DNA from: Polyangium jinanense
GTDB lineage: Bacteria; Myxococcota; Polyangia; Polyangiales; Polyangiaceae
DNA length: 64,000 nucleotides
Reading direction: 5' to 3'
Assembly: GCF_028435365.1 (NCBI RefSeq)
Contig: NZ_JAGTJJ010000047.1
Location: 1 to 64,000, forward strand
Position 1 is the first letter of the stretch, and every line of letters starts with the position of its first letter. The notes beneath the pieces are model-generated. The model did no database searches and was not told the DNA's origin. It saw nothing but the letters and a program-made list of their open reading frames with translations. Of the stretch, positions 42,069-52,385 are shown in pieces. The translations under genes and the position numbers were made by a program.

Positions 42069-43753
42069 TGCGGTTCATCTCGGCGTTCGCGGTGGCCGCG
42101 AGCCTCGTCGCGCTCGGCGGCTGCGCGCTGATGTACGATTACAGTGATTTCCGCGAGGAGGACACGCCCGGGGAAGGGGGAGCTGGGGGCAACGGTGGCA
42201 CCGGGGGAGCTGGTGGCACCGGGGGCGCCGGCGGTTCTGGGGGCTCTGCGGGCTCCGGCCCGTGCGAGCCAAATGTGACGGAGAGCTGTTTCACGGGGCC
42301 TCCGAGCGCGCAGTATGTGAAGCCCTGCCAACCGGGAACCCGAACGTGCCTCGCCAATGGCACCTGGGGAACTTGCGAGGGAGAAATCCTGCCCGGCGTC
42401 GAGCTTTGCCGCAGGGATGGCAGCGAGAGCTGCAATGCCGTCACGTGTCCGGAGGCCGACTGGAACCGGCGGTATGGGGACGACAAGGAGCAGGAGGTGC
42501 TCGCGGCCGCCGTCGACGGGGACGGGAACGTCCTCCTGGCCGGGCGATATCAAGGCGTCCTCGCGCTGGCTGCGTCCGCCGGGCTCACGCTCGGTCCGAC
42601 GAACGAGGTTACGACGGACGACGCCTTCGTGGCCATGTTGTCTTCGACCGGGACTCCTGCCTGGATTCAGGGATTCGGCTCGATTGGAAAGCAGCCCCGG
42701 CGGGCGGTCGGCGCGGTGTGGGGAGCGCCGAAAGGACAGGCCATCACCGTTGGGTATTACACCCGCGCGCAGTCGCCGGACGACAGGGACGGGTTTTTGG
42801 CCTGGGGGACCGGGTCGACGACGAACCTCGTGCGGCTCGACGGTGCGGGGAACGAGGAGCCCGTGGCGGTGGCCGTCGACAAACAAGGATACGCCTACCT
42901 GACCGGCACGGTCCGAGGGACCGGGAGTTTGCCCTGCATTGGCGGGATGGCGGCCGACTACGACGCCGCCGACGAAGACCTCTTCGTCATGAGCTACGAT
43001 GTGGCCTTCAGCCAGTGCAGGTGGGCCCGGGTTTTTCCGGGTGGAACCCACAAGCCTCGCGCCATGGCCGTCGACGCCGGTGGGGACATCTTCGTGACAG
43101 GCAGCTACACCGGCACGATGGCCGTCCCCGGGGTGCCGGTCGACGACGCCGGCGCGACGGTCCGTGCGTTCGTCCTGAAGCTCGACGGCATGGCGAAAGC
43201 ACAATGGGCGCGCACGTTTGCCGACGCGGAGGGCGCCGCGGTGGCCGTGGAGCCCTCCGGCATCTCCAGCAAGGTGTTCGTGACCGGCACGATGAACGGC
43301 ACGGTCGACTTCGGCAATCAGCCCTTCCCCACGAATGGCAAGGACGCCTTCGTTCTCACGCTCGACAAGACGAGCGGGAACACGACGTGGAGCACCTATC
43401 TCACGGGGGCCCAGGAGCAGCACGGAACCAGCATCGCGCTGACGGCGGACGGCGGCGCCCTCGTTGCGGGCCATTTCTTCGGGACCTTGGATGTCTCGGC
43501 CGACGTCGAGCTCACGAGCCGTGACAACAACGTTTTCTTGTTGAAGCTCTCCGCAAATGGTTCGCCCTCCTTGGCCTATCAATTCGGCGGCGCAGGCGAA
43601 CCCGCCATGCCCCGTTCGGTTCGCGTGTCGGCCGGGCCTTCCGGGATGATCCTGGCAGGCGGCTGGATCCATCCGCTCGATCTCCAGCCCAATGTCGTCC
43701 TCGCTCCTGGCGGCGCGCTCGACATCTTCGTCGCCCGGTTTCCCAAGCCCTGA
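42068..43753 (+). CDS. lipoprotein with SBBP-type beta-propeller repeats
   Basis: The 561-residue product has lipobox LGGC (anchor Cys19), a Gly-rich linker, a Cys-rich segment (about 65-125) and then repeated strands of the SBBP/propeller type in which a blade reads roughly AMAVDAGGDIFVTGSYTGTM or AVAVDKQGYAYLTGTVRGTG. These repeats are usual in surface-exposed myxobacterial proteins of unknown role. Its TGA (43751-43753) directly abuts the stop of the convergent TetR gene, with no spacer. Confidence 0.75.
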   Translation: MRFISAFAVAASLVALGGCALMYDYSDFREEDTPGEGGAGGNGGTGGAGGTGGAGGSGGSAGSGPCEPNVTESCFTGPPSAQYVKPCQPGTRTCLANGTWGTCEGEILPGVELCRRDGSESCNAVTCPEADWNRRYGDDKEQEVLAAAVDGDGNVLLAGRYQGVLALAASAGLTLGPTNEVTTDDAFVAMLSSTGTPAWIQGFGSIGKQPRRAVGAVWGAPKGQAITVGYYTRAQSPDDRDGFLAWGTGSTTNLVRLDGAGNEEPVAVAVDKQGYAYLTGTVRGTGSLPCIGGMAADYDAADEDLFVMSYDVAFSQCRWARVFPGGTHKPRAMAVDAGGDIFVTGSYTGTMAVPGVPVDDAGATVRAFVLKLDGMAKAQWARTFADAEGAAVAVEPSGISSKVFVTGTMNGTVDFGNQPFPTNGKDAFVLTLDKTSGNTTWSTYLTGAQEQHGTSIALTADGGALVAGHFFGTLDVSADVELTSRDNNVFLLKLSANGSPSLAYQFGGAGEPAMPRSVRVSAGPSGMILAGGWIHPLDLQPNVVLAPGGALDIFVARFPKP

Positions 43754-44422
43754 TCAGCCGGGCGTCTCGGGCGCGGCGTGCTCTTTGGCGTGCCGCTCGC
43801 GCAGGCGCCCGATATAGCCCAGGATGAGGTCGGTGATGTCCGCGGTGAGCCGGAGGTCTCGCAGCTCGTCCGGCCGCTGGGTCAGGGCGTCCATGAGCAG
43901 GGTGCGGACGAGGAGGACGAGGCGCGCGGCAGCCCGGGAGGCTTCCTCCGCGGGAAGCTCAGGCGCGACGCGTTGGACGAGCTCCTGGGCGCGCTCGTTG
44001 AACATTTGCCACGCCTCGTCGTTCGCATCGAGATCACCGAAGCGCAGCACCTGCAAGGCGATCACCTGCCATCGATCGAGATCGACGGTGTGCGCGGCGA
44101 CGAGGCCCATCGCGAAGCGACGCACCATTTCTTCGGGACACGTGGCACAGAGTGCGTCACGCATTTTTTCGTCGAGGCGCGCGAGCATCTCCCGCACGTG
44201 GGAGTCGATCAGCGCTCGAACGATGGCGTCTCGATTGGGAAAGTACTGGTAGAGCGAACCGACGCTCGCCCCTGCGATCTCGGCGACGCGACGGGTCGTC
44301 AATGCCTCTTCGCGACCGTGCTTCAAGATGCGGACCGCAGCCTCGATCACCGCGCTGACGAGCGCCTGCGAGCGGCGCTGTTGCGGTACCTTTCTAGGTG
44401 AGACGGCAGATCGGTCCGGCAT
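43754..44422 (-). CDS. TetR family transcriptional regulator
   Basis: The 222-residue protein has the TetR N-terminal helix-turn-helix (TTRRVAEIAGASVGSLYQYF followed by PNRDAIV) and a helical ligand-binding region with RWQVIALQVLRFGD and a helix rich in Arg, Ala and Leu near 160-180. No adjacent divergent target gene is obvious: the lipoprotein gene on its 5' side lies on the same strand with its stop 55 bp upstream. The regulated genes and ligand are unknown. Confidence 0.88.
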   Translation of the reverse strand: MPDRSAVSPRKVPQQRRSQALVSAVIEAAVRILKHGREEALTTRRVAEIAGASVGSLYQYFPNRDAIVRALIDSHVREMLARLDEKMRDALCATCPEEMVRRFAMGLVAAHTVDLDRWQVIALQVLRFGDLDANDEAWQMFNERAQELVQRVAPELPAEEASRAAARLVLLVRTLLMDALTQRPDELRDLRLTADITDLILGYIGRLRERHAKEHAAPETPG

Positions 44423-44477
44423 CTGGCCTCGAAACGCTATCGCGCACGGTGCGGTGCGTCAAGTTGTAGGGACGTTC

Positions 44478-45122
44478 TCAGGGCGATTGTCCGATCGGCA
44501 CCACGACCACGCCGTTTGGCGCCGGCAGCTCGAAATTCATCGTCACCTCGTATGCGGGGGTTCCCGCCTGCGCGTCCATGTCGGAGGCATACACCGGCAC
44601 CCGGATTCGATATCGACCCGCCCGAGCCACGTGGGGTTCGTGGCAGGAGCACCCCTCGGCGCTCGTTCCAAACGTATATCGCGTCCCGGACCAGGTATCC
44701 GTGGATTGCGCGCCGACATCGACGGGTACGCTGGCCATCAGACATGCTCCGCAGGTGAGGCAACCGTCGGTGCTGCTGCACGGCTGGGTGCACATTGCGT
44801 GGGTGGACACCGCTGCATAGCCGTACTCGCACGATTCAATCGTATACTGGAGGAAACAATCCTCCCGCAGGAAGGCCGGGAATGCCCCGTTGTTCTCGAA
44901 CTGGAACGTCACCTCGTACGGCCCGGGATCCGACGCCGGGGTCTCGACCGCGCACTCCGGCGGGATCACGCCTCCCTCGCCGCCGCTGCCCCCCGTCCCG
45001 CCGCCGCTGCCCCCCGTCCCGCCGCCGCCGCCGCCGGACCCGTCCTGGTTCACCGTGCTGCCGCACGCCGCCGAAAGCACGAGCCCGAGCGCCATTGCAC
45101 CACGCATCCACCACGAAATCAT
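44478..45122 (-). CDS. Cys-containing lipoprotein of unknown function
   Basis: The ATG at 45122 follows AAGGAGGCGCAAC and gives MISWWMRGAMALGLVLSAAC, a lipoprotein signal with anchor Cys20. A Gly/Ser linker leads into a beta-rich domain of about 165 residues with several Cys (CSSTDGCLTCGAC) and immunoglobulin-like strands (YEVTFQFENNG near its start, YEVTMNFELP at its end). Longer in-frame starts only add charged residues ahead of the signal. No family was recognised. Confidence 0.7.
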   Translation of the reverse strand: MISWWMRGAMALGLVLSAACGSTVNQDGSGGGGGGTGGSGGGTGGSGGEGGVIPPECAVETPASDPGPYEVTFQFENNGAFPAFLREDCFLQYTIESCEYGYAAVSTHAMCTQPCSSTDGCLTCGACLMASVPVDVGAQSTDTWSGTRYTFGTSAEGCSCHEPHVARAGRYRIRVPVYASDMDAQAGTPAYEVTMNFELPAPNGVVVVPIGQSP

Positions 45123-45288
45123 GTTGCGCCTCCTTGGACCGAGGACGGGCATGGGCTCGACCTCTCGGGTCGCTTGCATGGCAATATCAGCGCCGATCAC
45201 GAAAACCTCGAGGATCTCGACGCATCGACGCTGACTGCCAGGTCAAACGGCGCCGAGAGTGTGCCAGCATGAGCCGTCTTTTGCCTCC

Positions 45289-48200
45289 TCAACCTGGACG
45301 CGCCTGCTCTTCCTGCGGGCCTTCGAGCGGGAGCGCTACCGTGAACGTAGAACCCTGGCCGATGTCGCTCTCCATCCAGATTCGTCCGCCGTGCCGCTCG
45401 ACGATGTCGCGGCTGATGTAGAGGCCGAGCCCGAGCCCGCCATACGCCGTGATGGGCGCGTTCCGGGCGCGGAAGTAACGCTCGAAGAGCATCCCTTGTT
45501 GCTCTTTCGGAATCCCGATGCCGGGATCGGTGACGGACAAGAGGGCCTGGCTGTCGCGCTTCGCCAATGCGACACGAATCGTCCCGCCGGAAGGCGAATA
45601 TTTGACCGCGTTGTCGAGAAGATTGGCGATCACCTGCGCGAGACGGCTTCGATCCCCGATCACGACCAGGTCGTCGAAGGGCTCGACCATCACGATCGCG
45701 TGCTTCTGCAAGCCCATGGCCGCATTCGCCACCGCCTCGCGCGCGAGGTCGGCGAGCGAGACTTGCTCGGCCCGGATCGTGAGCCGCCCCTCCGCGATAC
45801 GCGAGACGTCGAGCAGATCATTCGTCAGCGCCGTCAGCCGGCCGACCTGGGCGAGCGCCCGGACAATCGGCTCCTTGTCCACGGGCAGCCCGTCGCGGAG
45901 GCGGCGCGCTATCTGCTCGAGGCGTAATGTCAGCGTGGCGAGCGGCGTCTTGAGCTCGTGGGAGGCAATGGAAAGGAAATCGTCCCGCACGCGGATCGCC
46001 TCCTGCGCCTCCTGATAGAGCTTCGCACGCACCTCCTCGGCGCGTTTCTGCTCGGTCAGATCGACGACGACGACGCCCACGCCGAGGAGATCTCCGCGCG
46101 CGGTCCTGACAGGATAATAACTCGCGAGCCAGTGCCGTTCGTGATCGGGCGTCGCCGGGACCCGGGCCGATATCTCCACACCGACCAGCGGCTCTCCCGT
46201 GTCGAGGACATTACGAATGTAACGCTCGACTCGCGGGGCGAGCTCCGGGATCGCTTGGCGGGGCGTCTGTCCGACATCGTCCTCCGGCGAACGCCCATGG
46301 ATGGCCACCGCGAGGGCCCGGTTGCTGCGCACGTATCGCATTTCCTTGTCGAGGAACGCGAGCCCCACGGGGGCGGTCGTGAACAACGTGTCGAGCAGCG
46401 CCAGCGACTCTTCCTTGCGGCGCAGGGCTTCCTGCGCTTCGCCATAAAGTTGCGTGTTCTCCAGCGCCGTCGCGCACCTTCGACCGAGCTCCTCGGCGAG
46501 GGCCTGGTCCTCCGGTGAAACATGGGCGCCGATCGATTTCGCGCCGATCGCGAGCACGCCGAGCGCGCGCCCCTTCACCCTCAAGGGTACGAGCATCCGC
46601 GGCGTGGCGCCGAGGGCGCGCAGGAGCGCGAGGTGCGCCTCGTCGCGCGCGGCCGCGCGGAGCGCCTCGTCGGGGACGTCGGGCGCGAGGAGGGGCTCGC
46701 CCGAGCGCAAGACCTCGGCAAAGCCGAGCGGATCGTCGGAACCCGGCAGATAATGCCGGAGGAGGGGACACAGGCTCTCGGCGATCGTCGGGCTATCGTG
46801 CGTCGCCGCCGTCGTCGGTCGGCCGTTCGCGAAGGCGCCTTCGGGCAGGACGATTGCACACCACCGACCGAGCGCCGGGACCACGAGCTCCACGACCGCC
46901 GCGAGCGTCGGCTCGACGTCGAGCGACGCCGCCGCGAGCTTGCGGCTCGCCTCGGCGAGCAATGCCATGCGACCGTGCGCGCGCTCCGCCTCGGCCCGCA
47001 AACGGCGCTCCTCGACCAGCAATCGATCACGCTCCGCCTCGGCGCGAAAGCGCCGCGTCACGTCGCGGAAGCTCCACACCCTGCCGATGACCTCCTGGCC
47101 GAGCCGCTGCGGGCGCGAATAACGCTCGAAGAGGCGACCATCCTTGAACGCGATGACATCGTAACTTTCCTCGTCGGGGGACTCGTAGAGCCCCCGCACC
47201 TTCGCGTGGTACGCGGCCGGATCGGCGATCTGATCGAGGACGAAGGCCAATGCCTGCTCGTCGCTATGCGACGCGAGGACATGCAATGGAAGCCGCCACA
47301 TCTCCACGAACCGCTCGTTGTACGTGTGGATGGCCGACCCGTCGGACGCGGTGACGAGGATCCCATCCGCGGTCGAGTCGAGGGTCGTGCGCAGGAGCGA
47401 GACCGTTCTCTCGAGCTCTGCTTGCACGAGCTTCCCCTCGGTGATGTCGACCATCACCCCGCGCAGCTTGGCAGGACGGCCATTCTCGAGCACCACGCGG
47501 ACATAGTCCCGCAGCCACACCACCCGGCCATCGGCGGCGATCATCCTGTATTCGAATCGATGCGGCTCCCCTCGGGCCGTCGCGTCCTTGCAGAGAGCCA
47601 GGCACCAGTGGCGATCGTCCGGGTGGATGTGGTCCACCCAGAAACTCGGCTCCTCGATCCACCGCGCTACGGGATATCCGAGGACCTGCTCGGCGTGCGC
47701 GCTCACGTAGCTGAAGCGGAACGTGTCGGCGTCGACCTCCCACACGATACCGTCGACGTTGTCGATGATGTCCTCGATGCGACTCAACCGTGCCGCGTGC
47801 CGGACGCTGAGAGGCTCTCCGGGCGCGCGAACGGCCTGCTTGCCGTCCGCCGCGCCGTCCTGGCTCATTGCCGGCTCCTGCTCGGGAGCGGCGAGCCCCA
47901 CGAAGGCGAGCGCGTCGAGCGCCTCGCCGTTCTCCGCTCGCAGGGCGTGCACGTGGCCCGAAAGCGGGACGAACTGCCCGCCGTCGGCAACGACGCGGTA
48001 ATCGACCGGGCGGCTTTGGCCGGTCGCTGCTACGGCGTGGCATACGTCGCGGAGGTGCGCCTGATCCTCGGGGTGAACGTGGGAAAGGACGCTCGCGCGT
48101 GGCGGAACGTCGCTCCTCGTGAGGTCGAACAGCGTGCGGGCCCTTCGGTTCAGGAAGGAGAGCGACAGGTCGGCCGCGTCGGCGAGCCAGACGATGGCCC

Positions 48201-48303
48201 CGAGGCTGTCGAGGAGCGAAAGACCACTCCCATTTCCCCTGAACATCTCGCGCAACGTGCTCCCCGCCGTCTGCGTGTCCAAGTCGCTCGCTGTACCGTG
48301 CAC
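45289..48303 (-). CDS. sensor histidine kinase with four PAS domains and a GAF domain
   Basis: A cytoplasmic kinase of about 1004 residues. The GTG at 48303 is chosen because AAGGA stands about eight bases upstream; TTG (48333) and ATG (48246) are alternatives. PAS domains fall near 20-130, 165-290 and 290-410, a GAF domain near 435-600 and a fourth PAS near 615-745. HisKA has the acceptor His in SIASHELKTPLATL, and HATPase_c has NLLDNAVKYSPSGG, DPGIGIP and GGLGLGLYIS. There is no receiver domain or neighbouring response regulator, so output is likely through an unlinked partner. Confidence 0.9.
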   Translation of the reverse strand: MHGTASDLDTQTAGSTLREMFRGNGSGLSLLDSLGAIVWLADAADLSLSFLNRRARTLFDLTRSDVPPRASVLSHVHPEDQAHLRDVCHAVAATGQSRPVDYRVVADGGQFVPLSGHVHALRAENGEALDALAFVGLAAPEQEPAMSQDGAADGKQAVRAPGEPLSVRHAARLSRIEDIIDNVDGIVWEVDADTFRFSYVSAHAEQVLGYPVARWIEEPSFWVDHIHPDDRHWCLALCKDATARGEPHRFEYRMIAADGRVVWLRDYVRVVLENGRPAKLRGVMVDITEGKLVQAELERTVSLLRTTLDSTADGILVTASDGSAIHTYNERFVEMWRLPLHVLASHSDEQALAFVLDQIADPAAYHAKVRGLYESPDEESYDVIAFKDGRLFERYSRPQRLGQEVIGRVWSFRDVTRRFRAEAERDRLLVEERRLRAEAERAHGRMALLAEASRKLAAASLDVEPTLAAVVELVVPALGRWCAIVLPEGAFANGRPTTAATHDSPTIAESLCPLLRHYLPGSDDPLGFAEVLRSGEPLLAPDVPDEALRAAARDEAHLALLRALGATPRMLVPLRVKGRALGVLAIGAKSIGAHVSPEDQALAEELGRRCATALENTQLYGEAQEALRRKEESLALLDTLFTTAPVGLAFLDKEMRYVRSNRALAVAIHGRSPEDDVGQTPRQAIPELAPRVERYIRNVLDTGEPLVGVEISARVPATPDHERHWLASYYPVRTARGDLLGVGVVVVDLTEQKRAEEVRAKLYQEAQEAIRVRDDFLSIASHELKTPLATLTLRLEQIARRLRDGLPVDKEPIVRALAQVGRLTALTNDLLDVSRIAEGRLTIRAEQVSLADLAREAVANAAMGLQKHAIVMVEPFDDLVVIGDRSRLAQVIANLLDNAVKYSPSGGTIRVALAKRDSQALLSVTDPGIGIPKEQQGMLFERYFRARNAPITAYGGLGLGLYISRDIVERHGGRIWMESDIGQGSTFTVALPLEGPQEEQARPG

Positions 48304-48342
48304 GTCGTCAATCCTTCCCTCGAAGCGGTCCAACGGCTCTTC

Positions 48343-48364
48343 TACATACCCGATACATACCCGA
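48343..48364 (-). repeat. tandem 11-bp repeat upstream of the multi-PAS kinase gene
   Basis: TACATACCCGA occurs twice in perfect tandem, 40 bases ahead of the GTG start of the kinase gene at 48303. A two-turn spacing on one face of the helix is what a dimeric regulator could bind. No regulator can be named. Confidence 0.4.
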
Positions 48365-48539
48365 CGGCGGGAGCACTTACAAAGCGGCGCGAACGGGCTC
48401 GGGAGCGAGCGGGAGCAGCCGCTGTCTGTCCTGCCGATCTTGGTTCGGCAAGCTGACTATCCCCGCTTACCCAGTCAGGACCAGGATTGTCTGTAAAATG
48501 GAAAGTATGCGCACGTTTGTGGCAACGAGGCGGACTGGG

Positions 48540-51500
48540 CTAAGCGGCGACTTGCTCCCCGGCGGCAGCCAGGGCGAGGATGCGCGCGTTCTCGGGGACG
48601 TTTTCGAGAAAGCTTCGGCAGAGCTCCGGGTCGTCGATCTTCGCGGCGCGCGAGAGCAAAATGTCGCGGGTCTCGAGCAGCAGGGCCCGCGCGCGGGCGT
48701 GGTTGCCCGTCGCGTACAGCGCCTCGGCGTGGACGAGGCGCAGGTGCATTTCAAAGGGGCCGCCCCGACCGCTCGCATCGCGCTGCATGGTCGCGTCCTC
48801 GGCGAGGCGCAGCGCCTCGTCCGCACGCCGCTGCTGGAGGAGGATGTCTCCGAGGGTCGCCACCGCCACCGCATGCCATGGCGTGGTGCCCGAGAGGACC
48901 TCGGCAGCCGCGCGCGCCTCGCGCTCCGCTGCGTCGAGATCTCCGGAGCGCCCCAGGATGATTGCCAGCGTCGCATGGACGAGCCCGAGCAAATAGGGGG
49001 TGTTGCGCGCCGCCTCGGAGTTCCGGAGGCTCCCTACCAAGGGCCGCGCATCCTCCAGAGCCCCCCGCGCCACGAGCGACCAGGCCCGGAACCACTTCCC
49101 CCACGACGCATAAATGGCGGACTCCTCGTCCCCCTGAACCATTTTGCAGAGCTCCTCCTCCATGCGTGGATACGCCCCGAGGCACAGGTAATCCACAGCG
49201 ACGTTCAGGCGAGCCTTCGCCGTATGCCGCCGCTCGCCGGCCTCCTGGTAGCTGGCCACGGCAGCTTTCGCAGCCTCGAGGCTTCCCCAGGGGTCACCCT
49301 CGAATTCGAGCATCGTGCTTTTCGACTCGTACAGCCTGCCCCGAATCTCGGGATCGTGCGCCGCGAGGGGGCTGCCGAGCTGCTCCATCCGTGCCGCGCA
49401 GAGCTCTGCGAGGTCCAACCTGCCTTGTTGAATCAGCGTATCCCAGACGAGCCCGAGGGCATACACGAGCTCCCGCACGCTTTCCGGGGACGGCACCAGG
49501 TCGACGAGCGCCTGCACGTCGTCCCTGAGCCCGGTGGACGCTGGGAGCATCGGCGCGCTCGCGAGCTTCCACGCCATGGCCTTGATCCAGAGCGGCGTGT
49601 GCGGCGTGGCCAGCCGCAGGAGCTCCACCATACCCCTCGCGAGCGAGGCCCAGTCCCCTGTCCACCCGTACGCCTCGCTGCGGACGAACAAGAGCGACGT
49701 GCGCAGCTCGCCCAAGGCTCCACAGCCGAGGCCTCGCTCTGCGCAGGCAATGGCCGCACGCAGATCCGCCCCCTGAAGCATCTGCCTGGCCGCCGCGAGA
49801 TACCACTCCGCCGCGCGCTCCGGACTCTTTCCACGCTCGAAATGCTCGGCCAGGCGCAATGCGTCGGACTCACCCCATTCCAGGAGCCACTCCCCGGCAA
49901 GCCGATGCCCAAGCGTGCGGTCTGGCTCCGTCAGCATCGCATGAGCACCCTCCCGCAGGAGCGAATGCCGGAATGTATACTGCTCCTCGCCTGGAAACCT
50001 GCTCGTCTCACTGTGCTGCACGACCTCGCGCGTGGCCAGCATCTCGAGCCACTCGTGCGCGCCGAGCGCCTCGTCCCCGCCGCCGAGCAGGTGCTCCACG
50101 CCGCCGCACCAGAAAACATCTCCGAATACGCTGGCCGCGCGCAGCACGCGCCGCGCGCCTGCGGGGAGGGCGGCGAGGCGCGCCTCGACCATGGCCAACA
50201 CGGTCTCCGGCAGTTGCTCTCCGCGGCCCTCGGCCACCGCTCGGATGAGTTCTTCCAGGAAAAACGGATGCCCCGCGGCGCGCTCGACGATCTGCGCAAT
50301 CGTCCGAGGATCGGCCCCATCCCCGAGCGCACTTCGAGCGAGCTCCTTCGCTGCCCGTGGGGTCAGCTCGCCCAGGCGAATCTCGGACAAACCACGCTCC
50401 GCCCATACTTTGGGAAAAACGTCATGCACTTCGGGACGGCCAAAGGCTGCCACGAGGAGCGGCTTGCCAGCGAGATCCCGCAGCGCCGCATCGACGAGCT
50501 TCACCGAAGGCAGATCGCCCCAATGCAGATCCTCGAGGACGAGCAACACCGGGTGCGCACCACACTCGGCGGCCATGAACTGCCGAAAGGAAAAATGAAT
50601 CTGATCGGCCATGAGCCGCGCATCGAGGCGCGCGGCGCGGAGTTTGGCGTTCTCGTCGTCGGGGAAGGGCGTGCCCGTCATTTCGCCGAGAAACCCCGTC
50701 ACGTGGCGCACCTCGGGCTCGGCCACGTGGCGCGCGACCCGCTCGGTGAGCTTGCGCCTCCGTTCCTCGATCGGCTCGTGGCCGGCGACCGCGAATGCAT
50801 AACGCAGGGCCGAGCCAACGAGGGAAAACGCCGACCCTTTGCTCATCGCATCGCCGCGCCCGATCCACACGTCGACCGCTGGATGATGCTGTAAGGCCGC
50901 GCGGACGAACTCCTGGCGAAGGCGTGATTTTCCGATTCCGGGCGGCCCGGTCACGAGCACCGCACGCGCGATGCCCTCGCCGACGGATTCGTCGAGCAAG
51001 TCGAGGAGGGCGCGCTTTTCTCGTCCGCGACCCACGAACGGGCTTGCTTTGCCGAGCAACGTGCGCGCCGCCGCGCTGATCTCCTCCTCGTGCCGAAGCT
51101 CGAGCCCGCCCGGCCCATGTGCCACCACGAGGCGCGCTTCGAGGAGCCCCGCGGTCACCTCGTCGACCAGGACCCAGCGGTCCGCGGCGCGCAGGAGCGT
51201 GGCGGCTCGATCGAGGACCTGTCCGACCGGGAGTCGCTCATCGAGCTCGCCGAGACCGGTCGTGACCGCTATGGCCGCTTCCGGGGCGCGCAAATGCAAC
51301 CGCAAGGCACACCGTGCGGCCCGCGCCGCAGCATCGGAGGCACTCGTGGCATTCATGAAAACCGCCAGCATCGAGCCATCCGCCAGCCATTCGACACGTG
51401 CGCCAAATGGCTCCGCGGCCGATTCCAGCGCCTCTCGGCGCGCGCTCGTGTGCTCGGTGTCGACGCCCTCGGCCGTCGCGCTCACAGCGACCATACTCAG

Positions 51501-52385
51501 CAACCGCTGCTCGCTCCTCGTCAGGGCCTCCGCGGGCGGCACCTCGGAAAGCCACGACCAAGTGTCACGTGCATCGAGACAGGCGAGCGCCTCCGCGACC
51601 TCCCCGGCATCGACGAGCCGATCGGCCGGATCCTTCGCGAGCATACACGCGACCAGCGCTTCGAGCCGCACCGACACCTCGGGCCGGAGCTTTCGCACCG
51701 GTGGTGGATCCTCGAGCAGGACTTTCGCCAGAATGGCCATCACGTGCTCGCCTTGGAATGCGGGCTGCCCGGTCAAGCACTCGAACAGCACGGCGCCGAG
51801 CGCGAACACATCGACGCGCGCGTCGAGTGACGGCGCGCCACGCGCCTGCTCGGGCGCCATGTAGCTCGGCGTCCCCAGCACCACGCCCGTCCGCGTGAAC
51901 CGTGGCGAAAGCGGCATACGCGCGAGGCCAAAATCGAGCAATTTCACCCGATCCAGCGCGCCGTCCACGAGGAAGACGTTGCTCGGCTTGATATCGCGGT
52001 GCACCACGCCGCGCGCATGCGCCGTCGCGAGGGCCGAGGCCGCCGCGCTGATGACGCCGACGCTTTCCTCGACCGTGAGCCTCCCGCGCGCGAGCCTCTC
52101 GCCGAGCTCCTCGCCTGCGAGCCATTCCATCGCGAGGAAGGGCTCGCCCGCGCTGGTGATTCCGTGCGTCACATACCGGACGATGCCCGGATGATCGAGC
52201 CCTGCGAGCACACGCGCCTCGATATCGAATCGCGCGATATCGCGAGGCTCCCGGTCATGGAGCACCTTGACGGCCACCGGCCCGCCGGAAAGGCGGTCGT
52301 GGGCCTGGAAAACCGAGCCCATTCCCCCCGAGCCGGCGACCCGCTCGATCACGAATCGATCGTCGATGACGTCCCCCGCCTGCAT
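48540..52385 (-). CDS. Ser/Thr kinase fused to cyclase-like, AAA ATPase and TPR domains
   Basis: A 1281-residue protein. The kinase (about 10-265) is complete: VAGSGGMGSVF, the Lys in VAVKVL, GVVHRDIKPSNVFL, LDFGLAR and YMAPEQ. Residues 290-445 resemble a class III nucleotide-cyclase fold (WLADGSMLAVF, AVTTGLGELDERLPVGQVLD) but lack clear metal-binding Asp residues. An AAA_16-type ATPase (about 465-720) has Walker A VTGPPGIGKSR and Walker B LLVLEDLHWGD. About 500 residues of TPR-like helices complete it. The same domain order occurs in kinase/cyclase/ATPase fusion regulators of bacteria with elaborate secondary metabolism. No membrane helix is present. It is divergent from the PAS-STAS gene, 291 bp away; that spacer holds only small hairpins. 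Confidence 0.9.
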   Translation of the reverse strand: MQAGDVIDDRFVIERVAGSGGMGSVFQAHDRLSGGPVAVKVLHDREPRDIARFDIEARVLAGLDHPGIVRYVTHGITSAGEPFLAMEWLAGEELGERLARGRLTVEESVGVISAAASALATAHARGVVHRDIKPSNVFLVDGALDRVKLLDFGLARMPLSPRFTRTGVVLGTPSYMAPEQARGAPSLDARVDVFALGAVLFECLTGQPAFQGEHVMAILAKVLLEDPPPVRKLRPEVSVRLEALVACMLAKDPADRLVDAGEVAEALACLDARDTWSWLSEVPPAEALTRSEQRLLSMVAVSATAEGVDTEHTSARREALESAAEPFGARVEWLADGSMLAVFMNATSASDAAARAARCALRLHLRAPEAAIAVTTGLGELDERLPVGQVLDRAATLLRAADRWVLVDEVTAGLLEARLVVAHGPGGLELRHEEEISAAARTLLGKASPFVGRGREKRALLDLLDESVGEGIARAVLVTGPPGIGKSRLRQEFVRAALQHHPAVDVWIGRGDAMSKGSAFSLVGSALRYAFAVAGHEPIEERRRKLTERVARHVAEPEVRHVTGFLGEMTGTPFPDDENAKLRAARLDARLMADQIHFSFRQFMAAECGAHPVLLVLEDLHWGDLPSVKLVDAALRDLAGKPLLVAAFGRPEVHDVFPKVWAERGLSEIRLGELTPRAAKELARSALGDGADPRTIAQIVERAAGHPFFLEELIRAVAEGRGEQLPETVLAMVEARLAALPAGARRVLRAASVFGDVFWCGGVEHLLGGGDEALGAHEWLEMLATREVVQHSETSRFPGEEQYTFRHSLLREGAHAMLTEPDRTLGHRLAGEWLLEWGESDALRLAEHFERGKSPERAAEWYLAAARQMLQGADLRAAIACAERGLGCGALGELRTSLLFVRSEAYGWTGDWASLARGMVELLRLATPHTPLWIKAMAWKLASAPMLPASTGLRDDVQALVDLVPSPESVRELVYALGLVWDTLIQQGRLDLAELCAARMEQLGSPLAAHDPEIRGRLYESKSTMLEFEGDPWGSLEAAKAAVASYQEAGERRHTAKARLNVAVDYLCLGAYPRMEEELCKMVQGDEESAIYASWGKWFRAWSLVARGALEDARPLVGSLRNSEAARNTPYLLGLVHATLAIILGRSGDLDAAEREARAAAEVLSGTTPWHAVAVATLGDILLQQRRADEALRLAEDATMQRDASGRGGPFEMHLRLVHAEALYATGNHARARALLLETRDILLSRAAKIDDPELCRSFLENVPENARILALAAAGEQVAA

